A stretch of 33,971 nucleotides of DNA from a bacterium (lineage in GTDB: Bacteria; SM23-31; JAUVVT01): assembly GCA_030616165.1 (NCBI GenBank), contig JAUWXV010000007.1:1-33971 (forward strand), written 5' to 3'. This document shows, one piece after another, positions 1-8,746 of this stretch. The notes below the pieces were generated by a model, which saw nothing but the letters and a program-made list of their open reading frames with translations, was not told the DNA's origin and made no database searches. Within the stretch, counting starts at the first letter, position 1. The number at the start of each line of letters is the position of its first letter. The translations under genes were made by a program, and so were the position numbers.

Positions 1-111
1 ATATTTCTCCTGAGATAACTTCAATTGTAAAATATGGAATTAGGTTAATATTGTAGAGACATGCCATGGCATGTCTCTATTTTTTGCCGTGTCATCTTGT
101 AAAGAAAGTAG
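1..111 (+). repeat. Right-hand part of MITE-like intergenic repeat (copy 1)
   Basis: Bases 1-111 match 8799-8909 with only three differences, including the central palindrome at 54-79 (arms TAGAGACATGCCA / TGGCATGTCTCTA) and the 31-base end at 81-111 that starts TTTTTGCCGTGTCATCTT and finishes AAAGAAAGTAG. The left inverted end of this copy lies outside the window. It sits in the leader of the FG-GAP gene and is not coding. Confidence 0.85.
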
Positions 112-197
112 TCAAAGAAACTTTAGACTTATTCCTTGCTCTGCACGGAATAAAAGTAAACAAATTTTTAGTGAGAGATTGCATAATAAACCTTAAT

Positions 198-1706
198 ATG
201 AAAATTTTAAGAATAATATTAATAATTTTTACCTTGCTAAGTTTTGTGAGCGAAAATAGCAATTCTCAAATAGTTCAGTTTGCGGATGTTTCCGCTGTTG
301 CGGGGGTTCAAGGAATTGAAGGTTCACCTTATTCAACAAACTGTGCGTGGGGCGATTACAATAATGATGGTTATCTCGACCTTTATGTTACTAACTGGGG
401 AAGTGCAGTGAGCGACGCTTTAAATGAACTTTACAAGAATAGTGTTGACGGAACTTTTATAGAAGTGGGGGCTTCTGCTGGTGTGAATAGTTCAAATAAC
501 AGCGTCTCCGCTGTATGGGGAGATTATGACAATGATGGATGGCTCGATTTGTATGTGGTTAATTTCTACGAGCAGGATGAACTTTATCACAATAATGGTG
601 ATAGAACATTTACATACGTTACCTCTCAAGCAGGAATAAATATTGTTCCTACTGGAAATGAGATAGAAGCAGTATGGGGAGATTATAACAATGATGGGTA
701 TCTTGATATATATCTTTGTAAATATTATGCACCGAATGAACTATATCATAATGATGGAGATGGGACTTTTTCTTTAGTAACAAACTCTGCCGTCAGGGAT
801 ATCAGGGATTCTGAAGGAGCGGTTTGGGTCGATTATAACAACGATGGTTACATTGACCTTTACGTTGTCAATAGAGAGCAGGATAATAAATTTTATAAAA
901 ACAATAAAGACGGAACATTCACAGATATCTCAGGAGAACTTGGATTGAATAACACTGAAATTGGGAAAAGTTGTGCTTGGGCTGACTTTGATAATGATGG
1001 AGACTTTGATGTATATATTGCAAATATTGGAGCAAACAATCTTTATATAAATAATAATTTTACAAACTTCGAAGACACGGGGCTTAAGAAAAATGCAAGA
1101 TACACTGGATATGGTTGGGAGAGTTGGGATACCTCATGGGGGGATTTTAATGGTGATGGAAATATTGACCTTGTTTCTGTGGGCGGTTCGGAATCAGAAT
1201 ACCAGGCTACCGCTCTTTTTATGAATTCCGGGGAAATTTATGGTTTTATTTTCGGGGATATTACACAAGCTTCTGGTCTATCAAGTGTATCATTATTTGC
1301 TACCTCCTGTTCGTTTGCCGATTATGATAATGATGGCGACCCGGATATATTTGTTACAACAAATCCGGTTTCATATATCCCAACATATAACGGTAATGTT
1401 CTCTTTAAAAATCAGAAAGAAGATGATTCGAATAGTTTTTTGAAGGTAAGAGTAAAAGGAAAAGGGAGTGGATTTACTAATAGATTTGGTATAGGGTGCA
1501 AGGTGAATGTTTTTAAGGAGAGTGAATCAATGCCTTCTTGGTTTAAGGAGTTCAGAAGTGGTTCTCAGCCCCCGGAACTATTATTTGGACTGCAAAAAGG
1601 TAAAACTTATACGGTTGAGGTTATCTTTCCGGGACCCGATAAAAGAAGTGTTACTGAATATGTTATTATCCCGAGAAGTGAACCTCTAATTATTGAAGAG
1701 CAATAA
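198..1706 (+). CDS. Secreted FG-GAP/VCBS repeat protein with C-terminal ASPIC/UnbV domain
   Basis: Predicted exported protein of 502 residues. The frame is open from 66, but the first 44 codons are translated from the intergenic repeat, so I place the start at the ATG at 198, which opens directly on a signal peptide (MKILRIILIIFTLLSF, cleavage near residue 24 after SNSQ). Seven FG-GAP/VCBS units follow at about residues 51, 108, 160, 210, 261, 314 and 374. Each carries a calcium-loop pattern W-x-D-[YF]-[DN]-N-D-G-x-x-D, so a beta-propeller is expected. Residues about 417-495 match the ASPIC/UnbV (CRTAC1-like) domain, with GSQPPELLFGL and FPGPDKR. Such proteins are extracellular or outer-membrane-associated and of uncertain role, often adhesive. 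No type IX sorting tail follows the ASPIC domain. The next gene starts 57 bases downstream. Confidence 0.85.
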   Translation: MKILRIILIIFTLLSFVSENSNSQIVQFADVSAVAGVQGIEGSPYSTNCAWGDYNNDGYLDLYVTNWGSAVSDALNELYKNSVDGTFIEVGASAGVNSSNNSVSAVWGDYDNDGWLDLYVVNFYEQDELYHNNGDRTFTYVTSQAGINIVPTGNEIEAVWGDYNNDGYLDIYLCKYYAPNELYHNDGDGTFSLVTNSAVRDIRDSEGAVWVDYNNDGYIDLYVVNREQDNKFYKNNKDGTFTDISGELGLNNTEIGKSCAWADFDNDGDFDVYIANIGANNLYINNNFTNFEDTGLKKNARYTGYGWESWDTSWGDFNGDGNIDLVSVGGSESEYQATALFMNSGEIYGFIFGDITQASGLSSVSLFATSCSFADYDNDGDPDIFVTTNPVSYIPTYNGNVLFKNQKEDDSNSFLKVRVKGKGSGFTNRFGIGCKVNVFKESESMPSWFKEFRSGSQPPELLFGLQKGKTYTVEVIFPGPDKRSVTEYVIIPRSEPLIIEEQ

Positions 1707-1763
1707 TTTATTTTTCAGGAAAGATATAATTTTAATTACTAAAAAATTTTATTTAATCTTAAT

Positions 1764-4106
1764 ATGTTCAACAATAAATATTCAACAATTAATATAATAT
1801 TTTTAATAATATTTTTATTATTTTCGATAGATTTATATTCCCAGGTTAATAATCGGATGGATGTGGGCACCAGACCGCTTGGAATGGGAGGTGCATATGT
1901 TGGAGTTGCGGATGATGCCAATTCTATATACTGGAATCCTGCTGGTCTTCCATTCCTTCAGAGGCAGGAATTAACATCAATGTACGCAAAGCCCTATGGC
2001 GGGGGTCTTGGTATAAGCAATAGTTATTTGGGATATGTGTTTCCGCTTTCCGACAGACAGGGGATTGGTATTGACTGGTTTCACTTTGGAATCGGTGATG
2101 ATGAACTCGGATACCGTATGGATAAATTTAATCTTTCCTATGGGATAAGGCCTATAAGAAGTTTCTCGTTAGGTATGAATTTAAAGATAGTTGATTCTGA
2201 CCTCACTCTTGATAAGAACTCTATTGGGAAATCAAGGGGTTATGGGTTGGATTTTGGTCTATTATTTACTCCGATAACCAATTTAAGATTTGGATTTACA
2301 AGTTATGACATAGGAGGCACATCTGTCAGATACGACAATGACGTGTCTGAGAAACTCTTTAAACAGCGGCTAAAATTTGGATTTGCATATCTGCCTATAG
2401 AAGACTGGCTTATTGCCTGTGATGTTGGCGATAGGTTTCACTTCGGGTCTGAATACTGGCTTTTTGGTCAAATAGCCTTAAGAGCAGGAATTCAGAAAAG
2501 TATAAATAAAGTGGGTGATTATTCTCAGGGAATGATATTTTCCGGTGGATTCGGATTCAAATACCGTTTCTTCCAGTTAGATTATGCCTATCAGGATGAC
2601 CCTGAACTTCCTAACACTCATCGATTTTCACTTTCATTTTTCTATAATCCTGCACTTGTTTCGATAAAGAATGCAGTAATTAAACCTGCTCCGCTTTTCA
2701 GGTCATTATATAGGAAATATGAAGAAGAAGAATTTTCTGAGGTAATTTTAAAAAATACCAGTCAGAAGGAGTTGCCCGTAAGTGTCAGCATAGATGTTCC
2801 TACTCTTATGGAGACACCGGCTGAGGTAAATCTAATTCTTCCACCTCAATCAACACAGACTTATCCTTTGAATGTTACCTTTTCTCCTGATATTCTTGCA
2901 TCTGACAGAGCGTCTTATGATAATCTTGTCCAGCCAGTTGTAAAAGTGTCATATATGCAGGACAGAAATCCAAAAGAAACAACCTATAATATAGATCCTG
3001 TATATGTTCTTGGAAAGGGCAAGATTTCCTGGAGTATACCCGAAAGAGTTGGTGCATTTATTACACTAACGGATGAAGCCGTTGATGGATTTGCTCGCAC
3101 CGTCATACAGGAGTATAATGATATAATTAGAGATGAGTTCAATAATTCAAATTTAGGAAGGGCTGTAGTATTATTTGATGCTCTTGGGAAACACGGAATA
3201 GTTTATCAGGCTGATGTAAAAACACCATGGTATAAAATAGCTCAGGACAGCACCATTTTCGATAATATCCAATACCCAAGTGAACTATTGCGTTCAAGAA
3301 TTGGAGATTGTGACGACTGTATGGCATTATTTGTATCTCTACTTGAAAATCTTGGGATTGATACAATTGTTTTGGATGTTTCTGCACCGGGTGCCGGGCA
3401 CATATATATGATGTTTGACAGCGGTATATCTGTTGAAGATGCCCCAAGAAACTTTTTGTCCGAAACAGAGTATATTGTTTATAATAATCGGGTCTGGATA
3501 CCGGTTGAGACTACTATGTATGGTTTTTCTTTTGCAGACGCATGGAGAAATGGTGCAGAGGAATATCATAGAAGAAAAGGGCAGGGCTACATTAAAGAGA
3601 TTGATATCGCAGTAGCTAAAATAGATTATAAATCGGGTGTTATTCCAACTCAGGAAATAAAAATTCCTCCCAGAGAGATAATCGACGAACTTGTAAATAC
3701 TGATATAAGTATAAATCAAGAAAGATTCAGGCAGATGACTCAGATAGCAGGTGTTCCTCTTGATAATCCTGATGGTCTTTATGATGCAGGGGCTACTTAT
3801 CTTAATTTTAACAGGCTCGATGATGCACTCGATATGATGCAAAAGGCTGTTCAATTGAGACCAGACTTTGCAGACGCTCTTAACACTATTGGTGTTATAT
3901 ATACTATGAGGAGACAGTATAATCAGGCTATTGATTATTATAATCGTGCTGTTGAGATTGAGCCCGATAATCCTCTTTTCAGAATGAATGTGGCTATCAC
4001 TTTGTTTTTGCAGGGGAAACTATCCGAAGCTCAAAAAGAATACGAAAAGGTCATCGAAACCGATAAGGATTATAAAGGATTGCTCGAATTCCTTGAACAA
4101 AAATAA
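1764..4106 (+). CDS. PorV/UPF0164-like outer-membrane barrel fused to transglutaminase-like and TPR domains
   Basis: 780 residues with a signal peptide (MFNNKYSTINIIFLIIFLLF, cleavage near SQ at 27). Residues about 30-300 carry the hallmark start of the PorV/UPF0164/FadL-like barrel family (DVGTRPLGMGGAYVGVADDA followed by SIYWNPAGL) and alternating aromatic strands. A middle stretch of about 310-420 looks like an Ig-like beta domain. Residues about 490-600 look like a transglutaminase/papain-like fold: RIGDCDDCMALF with Cys516 as probable nucleophile and GHIYMMF with His546, then VWIPVETT. The last ~110 residues hold about three TPR units (NTIGVIYTMRRQYNQAIDYY). It is known that PorV-type barrels act in the outer membrane, some as shuttles in type IX secretion. 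The fusion with a cysteine hydrolase is unusual, and its substrate cannot be told from sequence. It is probably co-transcribed with the small TPR protein downstream. Confidence 0.75.
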   Translation: MFNNKYSTINIIFLIIFLLFSIDLYSQVNNRMDVGTRPLGMGGAYVGVADDANSIYWNPAGLPFLQRQELTSMYAKPYGGGLGISNSYLGYVFPLSDRQGIGIDWFHFGIGDDELGYRMDKFNLSYGIRPIRSFSLGMNLKIVDSDLTLDKNSIGKSRGYGLDFGLLFTPITNLRFGFTSYDIGGTSVRYDNDVSEKLFKQRLKFGFAYLPIEDWLIACDVGDRFHFGSEYWLFGQIALRAGIQKSINKVGDYSQGMIFSGGFGFKYRFFQLDYAYQDDPELPNTHRFSLSFFYNPALVSIKNAVIKPAPLFRSLYRKYEEEEFSEVILKNTSQKELPVSVSIDVPTLMETPAEVNLILPPQSTQTYPLNVTFSPDILASDRASYDNLVQPVVKVSYMQDRNPKETTYNIDPVYVLGKGKISWSIPERVGAFITLTDEAVDGFARTVIQEYNDIIRDEFNNSNLGRAVVLFDALGKHGIVYQADVKTPWYKIAQDSTIFDNIQYPSELLRSRIGDCDDCMALFVSLLENLGIDTIVLDVSAPGAGHIYMMFDSGISVEDAPRNFLSETEYIVYNNRVWIPVETTMYGFSFADAWRNGAEEYHRRKGQGYIKEIDIAVAKIDYKSGVIPTQEIKIPPREIIDELVNTDISINQERFRQMTQIAGVPLDNPDGLYDAGATYLNFNRLDDALDMMQKAVQLRPDFADALNTIGVIYTMRRQYNQAIDYYNRAVEIEPDNPLFRMNVAITLFLQGKLSEAQKEYEKVIETDKDYKGLLEFLEQK

Positions 4107-4193
4107 AATAAAAAAGTTAAATTCAATTAGAAATGTTTAATTAGTGAAAATTGAATTTAAACTTCCAAGTTTTAGCAAGGAGGTGAAAATTAT

Positions 4194-4688
4194 ATGATTA
4201 AATATAAAACATTAATAATAATTCTTTCATTGATTTTGATGTATTCTTTTTCTTTTGCACGACAGGCAAAACAAAAAGAAGAAACAGAATCAAGTGTAAA
4301 AGATAAATGGGCAAATACTGTATGGAAGAAGGTAGGCAATCTTACCAAGGTGAAGCGTTCGTTTAAGGTAGAAGTAGCTACTACGGTAGCAGGTGTTCGT
4401 GGTGTAGAAGCCGAAGATGCTATCTTGAAACAACTTTATTACAGGGGAAAAGGACAGTATCCTACACGGCTGGAATTAAAGAATGCTATTGAAATGCTCA
4501 ATCAGATAATAAAATCTGAACCGGAGGCTCCTAACGTTCACGAAACCATATTCTATATTGCACAGATCTATGAACAACTCGGTGAAAATCAAAGAGCAAT
4601 GGATACATACGAGGAGATTATAAAAGATTATCCCAATTCTGAGTCCGCAGCTGAGGCTTCAATTCAAATCGGCAACTTAAAAAAGTAA
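4194..4688 (+). CDS. Small exported TPR-repeat protein
   Basis: 164 residues. The start is fixed by a strong ribosome site (AAGGAGGTG at 4179-4187) just upstream of the ATG. The signal peptide is MIKYKTLIIILSLILMYSFSFA, cleaved near residue 22. The rest is helical, and residues about 95-160 form one to two tetratricopeptide repeats (FYIAQIYEQLGENQRAMDTYEEIIKDYPNS). A basic stretch (WKKVGNLTKVKRSFKVE) precedes it. TPR proteins of this kind act as periplasmic scaffolds. It lies 87 bases after the barrel-transglutaminase-TPR gene and ends in a terminator, so the two (perhaps with the FG-GAP gene) likely form one envelope-related unit. The specific function is not recognisable. Confidence 0.8.
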   Translation: MIKYKTLIIILSLILMYSFSFARQAKQKEETESSVKDKWANTVWKKVGNLTKVKRSFKVEVATTVAGVRGVEAEDAILKQLYYRGKGQYPTRLELKNAIEMLNQIIKSEPEAPNVHETIFYIAQIYEQLGENQRAMDTYEEIIKDYPNSESAAEASIQIGNLKK

Positions 4689-4717
4689 TAACTATTTAAG
4701 GATGTTTGTAAAATTAG

Positions 4718-4748
4718 ACCCCGAATTTCGATTAGAAATCGGGGTTTT
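4718..4748 (+). terminator. Rho-independent terminator
   Basis: Hairpin ACCCCGA-A-TTTC / GAAA-T-CGGGGT with a GATTA loop, followed by a T run. It lies 30 bases after the TPR gene stop codon and closes the 1.7-4.7 kb unit. Confidence 0.75.
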
Positions 4749-4779
4749 AATTTAGTAACCGAACTTCGGTAAGTCCGCC

Positions 4780-5002
4780 TTCTTTGATAGGTGACATGGC
4801 AAAAAGTCTAAAAATTTTGTTTTTAAATCTTTTTGCTGAAAAAATTGCAATTGTAAAATATATATTCAGGTAGAGACGTGCCATGGCACGTCTCTACTTT
4901 AATTTATTGATTTACTTTAATTTCCACTATCATGTAGGGACAACCCTTGGGTTGTCCTTGATAAGTTTTCATTTTTTGCCTTGTCATCTTTTAAAAGAAG
5001 TG
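4780..5002. repeat. Degenerate MITE-like repeat with two internal palindromes
   Basis: The left end (CTTCTTTGATAGGTGACATG then GCAAAAA) and right end (TTTTTGCCTTGTCATCTTTT then AAAAGAAGTG) are inverted relatives of the ends of the element at 8747-8909. Inside lie a perfect 28-base palindrome at 4870-4897 (GTAGAGACGTGCCA and its complement) and a second hairpin at 4938-4957 (GGACAACCC-TT-GGGTTGTCC). It fills most of the gap between the terminator and the cyclase gene. No gene is seen in this gap. Confidence 0.65.
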
Positions 5003-5086
5003 AATCAGACAGGATTGACTGACCAATTGTCTAAATTTTTGATGATAAAATTAATATAAAAAGTTTTACTTATTTTAGAGGTGAAA

Positions 5087-7765
5087 ATGCCAGAGAAAAA
5101 AGAAAAAAGAAATTTCAAGAAAATATTTACTCAACTCTCTATTGGTCTTTTGGTAAGTATCATTATAATTCTGTTTTCTCTAACCGGTCTTTATGAAACA
5201 ATAGAATTAAAACTCCTTGATGAGAGATTCAAGATAAGGGGACCTGTTTATATGAATCCTCGCATCTCTACTATTGATATAGATGGCTATACTCTTGGAA
5301 TTGAGGGAAGGTTCCAGGATTGGACAAGAGATAAGCATTATAAAATTGTTAAAATAGTGAATGAACTTGGTGCAGGGATGATAGGGTTTGACTTTTACTT
5401 TCCCGAGAAGAGTTCAAAAGTATTAAAAATTGAAGATGTTCCAGAAAAAGATATTAATAACAAAGATGACCTTTTAAACCTTTTTCAGGATTATGATAAG
5501 GAGATGTCTGAGACAATTAAAGAATCTGGGAATGTAATTCTTGGTCAAACCCTGAATGATAATGAACCTCCAAAGCCGGAGTTAATTCCTGAGGCTTTAA
5601 AAAGGCTTGCTCCATATTATATTGAATTTCCAGATTGGAACAAGTATAAGTTTGAGGTTAAATCAAACATAGAGCATCCCTTATTGGATTTTATCTCCAC
5701 TTCAAATGGTGTTGGGCTTGCAGAAACTTTTGCGGACATCGACGGTTCAGTGCGCAGATATCCATTGTTCAAGGTTTACGACGGAAAACTCTTTCCGGCA
5801 TTAGCATTAGTTATGTTCTGCGATTATATCGGTGTCAAAATTAAAGATATAAAAGTAATTCCCGGAGATAAAGTCGATATCCCTCCGGGTCATCTCCCTG
5901 ACGGTACACCTGTTGATATAGATATTCCAATTGATAACAAAGGAATGATGATGATGAATTGGGCTGGAAGTTACTGGGATGAAAATTTCCAGCATCTCCC
6001 GCACCTATCTATTTCTACATATTATGAACAAAGAAAAAGTGAAGTAATTGCAGAAAATATTAAGAAGATATTTAACAAAATCCCCGAATCTGTTAACAAC
6101 ACCGATATTTTAATTGAAGAACTTGAAAAAGCAGGAATTGAGATAACAGAACAGGTTGAATATGTTTATGGTGTTTTAAGTAATGGAGTATTATTTGATG
6201 AAGCTGTAAAAAATGGAGAAGAAGTACCAAAAGATTTAGTTCCACCTGATGTTTATCCAATTTATACTGAGATTCTTATAAATCATAAAATGTATGATTT
6301 ATTAAAGGAGAATTTGGAGATTTCTTATGAGGAAGCAAATGAGAAAATCGGAATTGATGATGAGGAAAAGGTACGTTTAAGTTATAAATTTATTAAGCAT
6401 AAACTTTCATCTGACGGAATAACGGAATTAGATTATCCGCTCTATTTTTTCCCGATTGAAATTGAAGGTAAATTAATAACTGATGATATGTTCAAAGATA
6501 AAATATTTTTCTATGGATTAACTGCAGCTGGAACGTGGGATTTAAATCCAATGCCTTATCTGGATAGATATCCTATGTTGGGACTTCACGCAAATGCCTT
6601 TAATACAATCCTTACTCAGAATTTTCTGAGAGAACTTTCAAATTGGTCAGTCATACTTATAATTTTGGGATTAGGTCTTCTGATGGGTTTAATAGTCCCG
6701 AGGCTCAGCCCGGTTAAGGGAGTAGTTATTGTTTTTGTTCTACTTGCTGGGTATCTCTTCACCGCACAGTATCTCTTCAACACAAAAGGAATTATTGTTG
6801 ATGTTCTTGGCTCGGTCACAACTCTTATTATCGGGTATCTGTCGGTTACTGTTTATAATTTCTTCTCAGAGGAAAAAGAAAAAAAGATGATTAGAGGAAT
6901 ATTCTCAAGGTATGTTACAAAGTCTGTTGTGGATGAACTAATAAAGAATCCTGATATGGTCAAACTTGGCGGAGAAAGAAAAATCCTAACCGTATTCTTT
7001 TCCGATGTAGCAGGATTTACTTCTGTTTCCGAAAAACTGACTCCTGAAGAACTTGTATCACTCCTTAATGAATATCTGACTGCGATGACGAATATCGTTC
7101 TAAAAAGTGATGGAATGATTGATAAATACGAAGGTGATGCGATAATGGCAGTTTTTGGCACACCGATTCCGATGCCAGACCACGCCACAAGGGCTTGTTA
7201 TGTTTCCCTTGAGATGCAGGAAAAACTTGTAGGAATGAGAGAAAAATGGCATCAGGAAGGTAGACCGGAATTAAAGGTAAGGATTGGGCTTAATACTGGT
7301 CCTATGATAGCCGGAAATATGGGTGCACAAGATAGACTTGACTATACTGTTATGGGGGACAGCGTTAACCTCGGTTCACGTCTGGAAGGGGCTAATAAAC
7401 AGTATGGTTCTTATATTATGATATCAGAATTCACCTATGAAATGGTAAAAAATGATATTGAAGCAAGATTCTTAGATTCTATCAGAGTTAAAGGCAAAAA
7501 ACTCCCTGTAAAGGTTTATGAAGTTCTTGAAAGAAAGGAAAAAGGGCTCCCTGAAAATAAAAAAAAGGTTATTGAAGCATATAATCAGGGAATGGAATGC
7601 TATCTCAAGCAGGACTGGAAAAAGGGAATTTTTTACTTTGAAAATGCACTCTCTAATGATTCGGAGGATGGACCTTCAAAGGTTTATCTTCAGAGATGTC
7701 AGGAATATACGATTAATCCTCCGGGTACAGACTGGGACGGAGTTTATACTATGACTACAAAATAA
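5087..7765 (+). CDS. CHASE2-domain class III adenylate cyclase
   Basis: 892 residues. GTG at 5081 is possible, but the Shine-Dalgarno GAGGTG at 5078-5083 overlaps it and points to the ATG at 5087. Order: an N-terminal membrane segment (about 14-37), a large extracytoplasmic CHASE2 sensor (about 42-515, with FKIRGPVYMNPRISTIDID), three membrane segments (about 520-605), then a cytoplasmic class III cyclase domain (about 630-805). Catalytic residues are all visible: metal-binding Asp640 (FFSDVAGFT) and Asp684 (YEGDAIMAVFG), transition-state Asn761 and Arg765 (DSVNLGSRLEG). The base-recognising pair is Lys680 and Thr754, the class IIIb adenylate cyclase combination, so the product should be cAMP. 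The C-terminal ~70 residues form the helical tail (ending WDGVYTMTTK) common in CHASE2 cyclases. It likely senses an envelope or environmental signal through CHASE2; the ligand is unknown. Confidence 0.92.
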   Translation: MPEKKEKRNFKKIFTQLSIGLLVSIIIILFSLTGLYETIELKLLDERFKIRGPVYMNPRISTIDIDGYTLGIEGRFQDWTRDKHYKIVKIVNELGAGMIGFDFYFPEKSSKVLKIEDVPEKDINNKDDLLNLFQDYDKEMSETIKESGNVILGQTLNDNEPPKPELIPEALKRLAPYYIEFPDWNKYKFEVKSNIEHPLLDFISTSNGVGLAETFADIDGSVRRYPLFKVYDGKLFPALALVMFCDYIGVKIKDIKVIPGDKVDIPPGHLPDGTPVDIDIPIDNKGMMMMNWAGSYWDENFQHLPHLSISTYYEQRKSEVIAENIKKIFNKIPESVNNTDILIEELEKAGIEITEQVEYVYGVLSNGVLFDEAVKNGEEVPKDLVPPDVYPIYTEILINHKMYDLLKENLEISYEEANEKIGIDDEEKVRLSYKFIKHKLSSDGITELDYPLYFFPIEIEGKLITDDMFKDKIFFYGLTAAGTWDLNPMPYLDRYPMLGLHANAFNTILTQNFLRELSNWSVILIILGLGLLMGLIVPRLSPVKGVVIVFVLLAGYLFTAQYLFNTKGIIVDVLGSVTTLIIGYLSVTVYNFFSEEKEKKMIRGIFSRYVTKSVVDELIKNPDMVKLGGERKILTVFFSDVAGFTSVSEKLTPEELVSLLNEYLTAMTNIVLKSDGMIDKYEGDAIMAVFGTPIPMPDHATRACYVSLEMQEKLVGMREKWHQEGRPELKVRIGLNTGPMIAGNMGAQDRLDYTVMGDSVNLGSRLEGANKQYGSYIMISEFTYEMVKNDIEARFLDSIRVKGKKLPVKVYEVLERKEKGLPENKKKVIEAYNQGMECYLKQDWKKGIFYFENALSNDSEDGPSKVYLQRCQEYTINPPGTDWDGVYTMTTK

Positions 7766-7772
7766 ATTGGTT

Positions 7773-7795
7773 GGGGCGACTCGGCGAGTCGCCCC
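7773..7795. repeat. Intergenic palindrome GGGGCGACTCG-G-CGAGTCGCCCC
   Basis: Perfect 11-base arms around one base, directly after the cyclase stop codon. It belongs to the same general class as the other 20-28-base palindromes of this window. There is no T run, so it is not a classic terminator. Confidence 0.7.
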
Positions 7796-7868
7796 TATAA
7801 ATTTCTTGATTAACCATAAAAGAATACATATATTATATAAAAAATTAATTTGAAAAAGGCATTCCATA

Positions 7869-8546
7869 ATGAATTATATTGACGTAATTATTATTAGTGT
7901 AATTCTTTTTTTTGTTTTAAAGGGAATATTAAAAGGATTTGCGCGTGAGTTAATGGGGATACTAAGTTTTATAATTTCGTTTGTTATTGCATTAAGCCAG
8001 ATGAAGAATGCAGCAAATTTTTTAGATAATTATATAGGGAATTACTGGATATCATTAATCGTGGGATATATAACTGTATTTTTGATAGTCTTTATAATTT
8101 TTCACATAATAGCCGGAGCAATTCATAAGTTATTAAAAATTTCGTCACTTGGATGGCTGAACAGGATTGGAGGTGCTGTATTTGGATTGTTTTTTAGTGG
8201 AATGCTGATAAGTATGGCTGTATTTTTGGTTTCGTTTATACCTTTAGAGGGAGAGATTCCTCCAGGGAAGAAAAATTCACAATTTTATCCTTACTTTGAA
8301 AAAATGGCTCCAAGAGTATATGACTTTTTTTCAAAAGCAATACCTGGTTCAAAATCAATCTATGATGATATACAAAATAAGATTTTATCAGAACAACTGC
8401 TTAAGTCGGGTGTAGATATAGATGATGTGAAAGAACTTTTGAAAGGTGGGTATGAAGAAGGGAAAAGCGGAATAAAATCGATCCTTGATTCAATGAAAGA
8501 CATAGAGCGTCTGAAAAATGTTGATATTGAAAAGCAGAAACGATAA
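7869..8546 (+). CDS. cvpA: CvpA family membrane protein
   Basis: 225 residues with four membrane segments (about 5-22, 28-46, 60-85, 100-125) in the CvpA pattern, including the N-terminal IDVIIISVILFFVLKGILKG followed by FARELMG. The C-terminal ~95 residues are a soluble charged tail (with LLKSGVDIDDVKELLKGG). CvpA was named for colicin V production in E. coli; in most bacteria its role is general envelope homeostasis. It precedes mutS2 here, an arrangement also seen in other bacteria (for example next to polX-mutS2 in Firmicutes). The ribosome site is weak. The 3' end is overlapped by an unrelated gene remnant in another frame. Confidence 0.88.
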   Translation: MNYIDVIIISVILFFVLKGILKGFARELMGILSFIISFVIALSQMKNAANFLDNYIGNYWISLIVGYITVFLIVFIIFHIIAGAIHKLLKISSLGWLNRIGGAVFGLFFSGMLISMAVFLVSFIPLEGEIPPGKKNSQFYPYFEKMAPRVYDFFSKAIPGSKSIYDDIQNKILSEQLLKSGVDIDDVKELLKGGYEEGKSGIKSILDSMKDIERLKNVDIEKQKR

Positions 8547-8634
8547 GGGAATCAATGTTTCAAGCGGAGTTTATCTATATGTTATTAAAACAAAAGATTT
8601 TTTTGCATCAATGAAGATGGTTTTGCTTAGATAA
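8545..8634 (+). pseudogene. Remnant of a T9SS/FlgD-like C-terminal sorting domain
   Basis: Bases 8545-8634 read in one frame as KGINVSSGVYLYVI followed by KTKDFFASMKMVLLR and a stop. This is the typical last beta-hairpin of FlgD-like/type IX secretion type-A sorting tails (pattern ssGvYxYxl...xxKMvLxK). There is no start codon and the rest of the gene is gone. It abuts and slightly overlaps the cvpA stop. I infer that recombination or deletion left the tail of a secreted-protein gene here, and that the genome has or had type IX-like cargo. Confidence 0.6.
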
Positions 8635-8684
8635 GAAGTATTATGGATAATCATTTTTTCCTTTGATGGAGAAAAAATTTGAGA

Positions 8685-8728
8685 ATTTCTAATTCATCAC
8701 CCGAGTAATCGGGGGATGAATTAGAAAT
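8685..8728. repeat. Hairpin repeat (ATTTCTAATTCATC stem)
   Basis: 14-base arms 8685-8698 and 8715-8728 with an inner CCCGA/TCGGG stem. The same outer stem occurs at 28845-28884 and a related core (CCGAGTAnTCGG) at 24071-24106. In two of three cases it is followed by TTTCTTTGCTACTTTCTTT and then a gene. Confidence 0.75.
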
Positions 8729-8746
8729 AGTTTTAAGTTTTCTTTG

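Noticed and set aside
66-197. Longer N-terminus for the FG-GAP protein (ATG at 66)
   Set aside because: The extra 44 codons are the repeat sequence shared with 8864-8909 and would bury the signal peptide; the ATG at 198 starts a clean signal peptide.
3339-3854. 171-codon minus-strand open frame
   Set aside because: Antisense to the well-supported barrel-transglutaminase-TPR gene; no ribosome site or recognisable motif.
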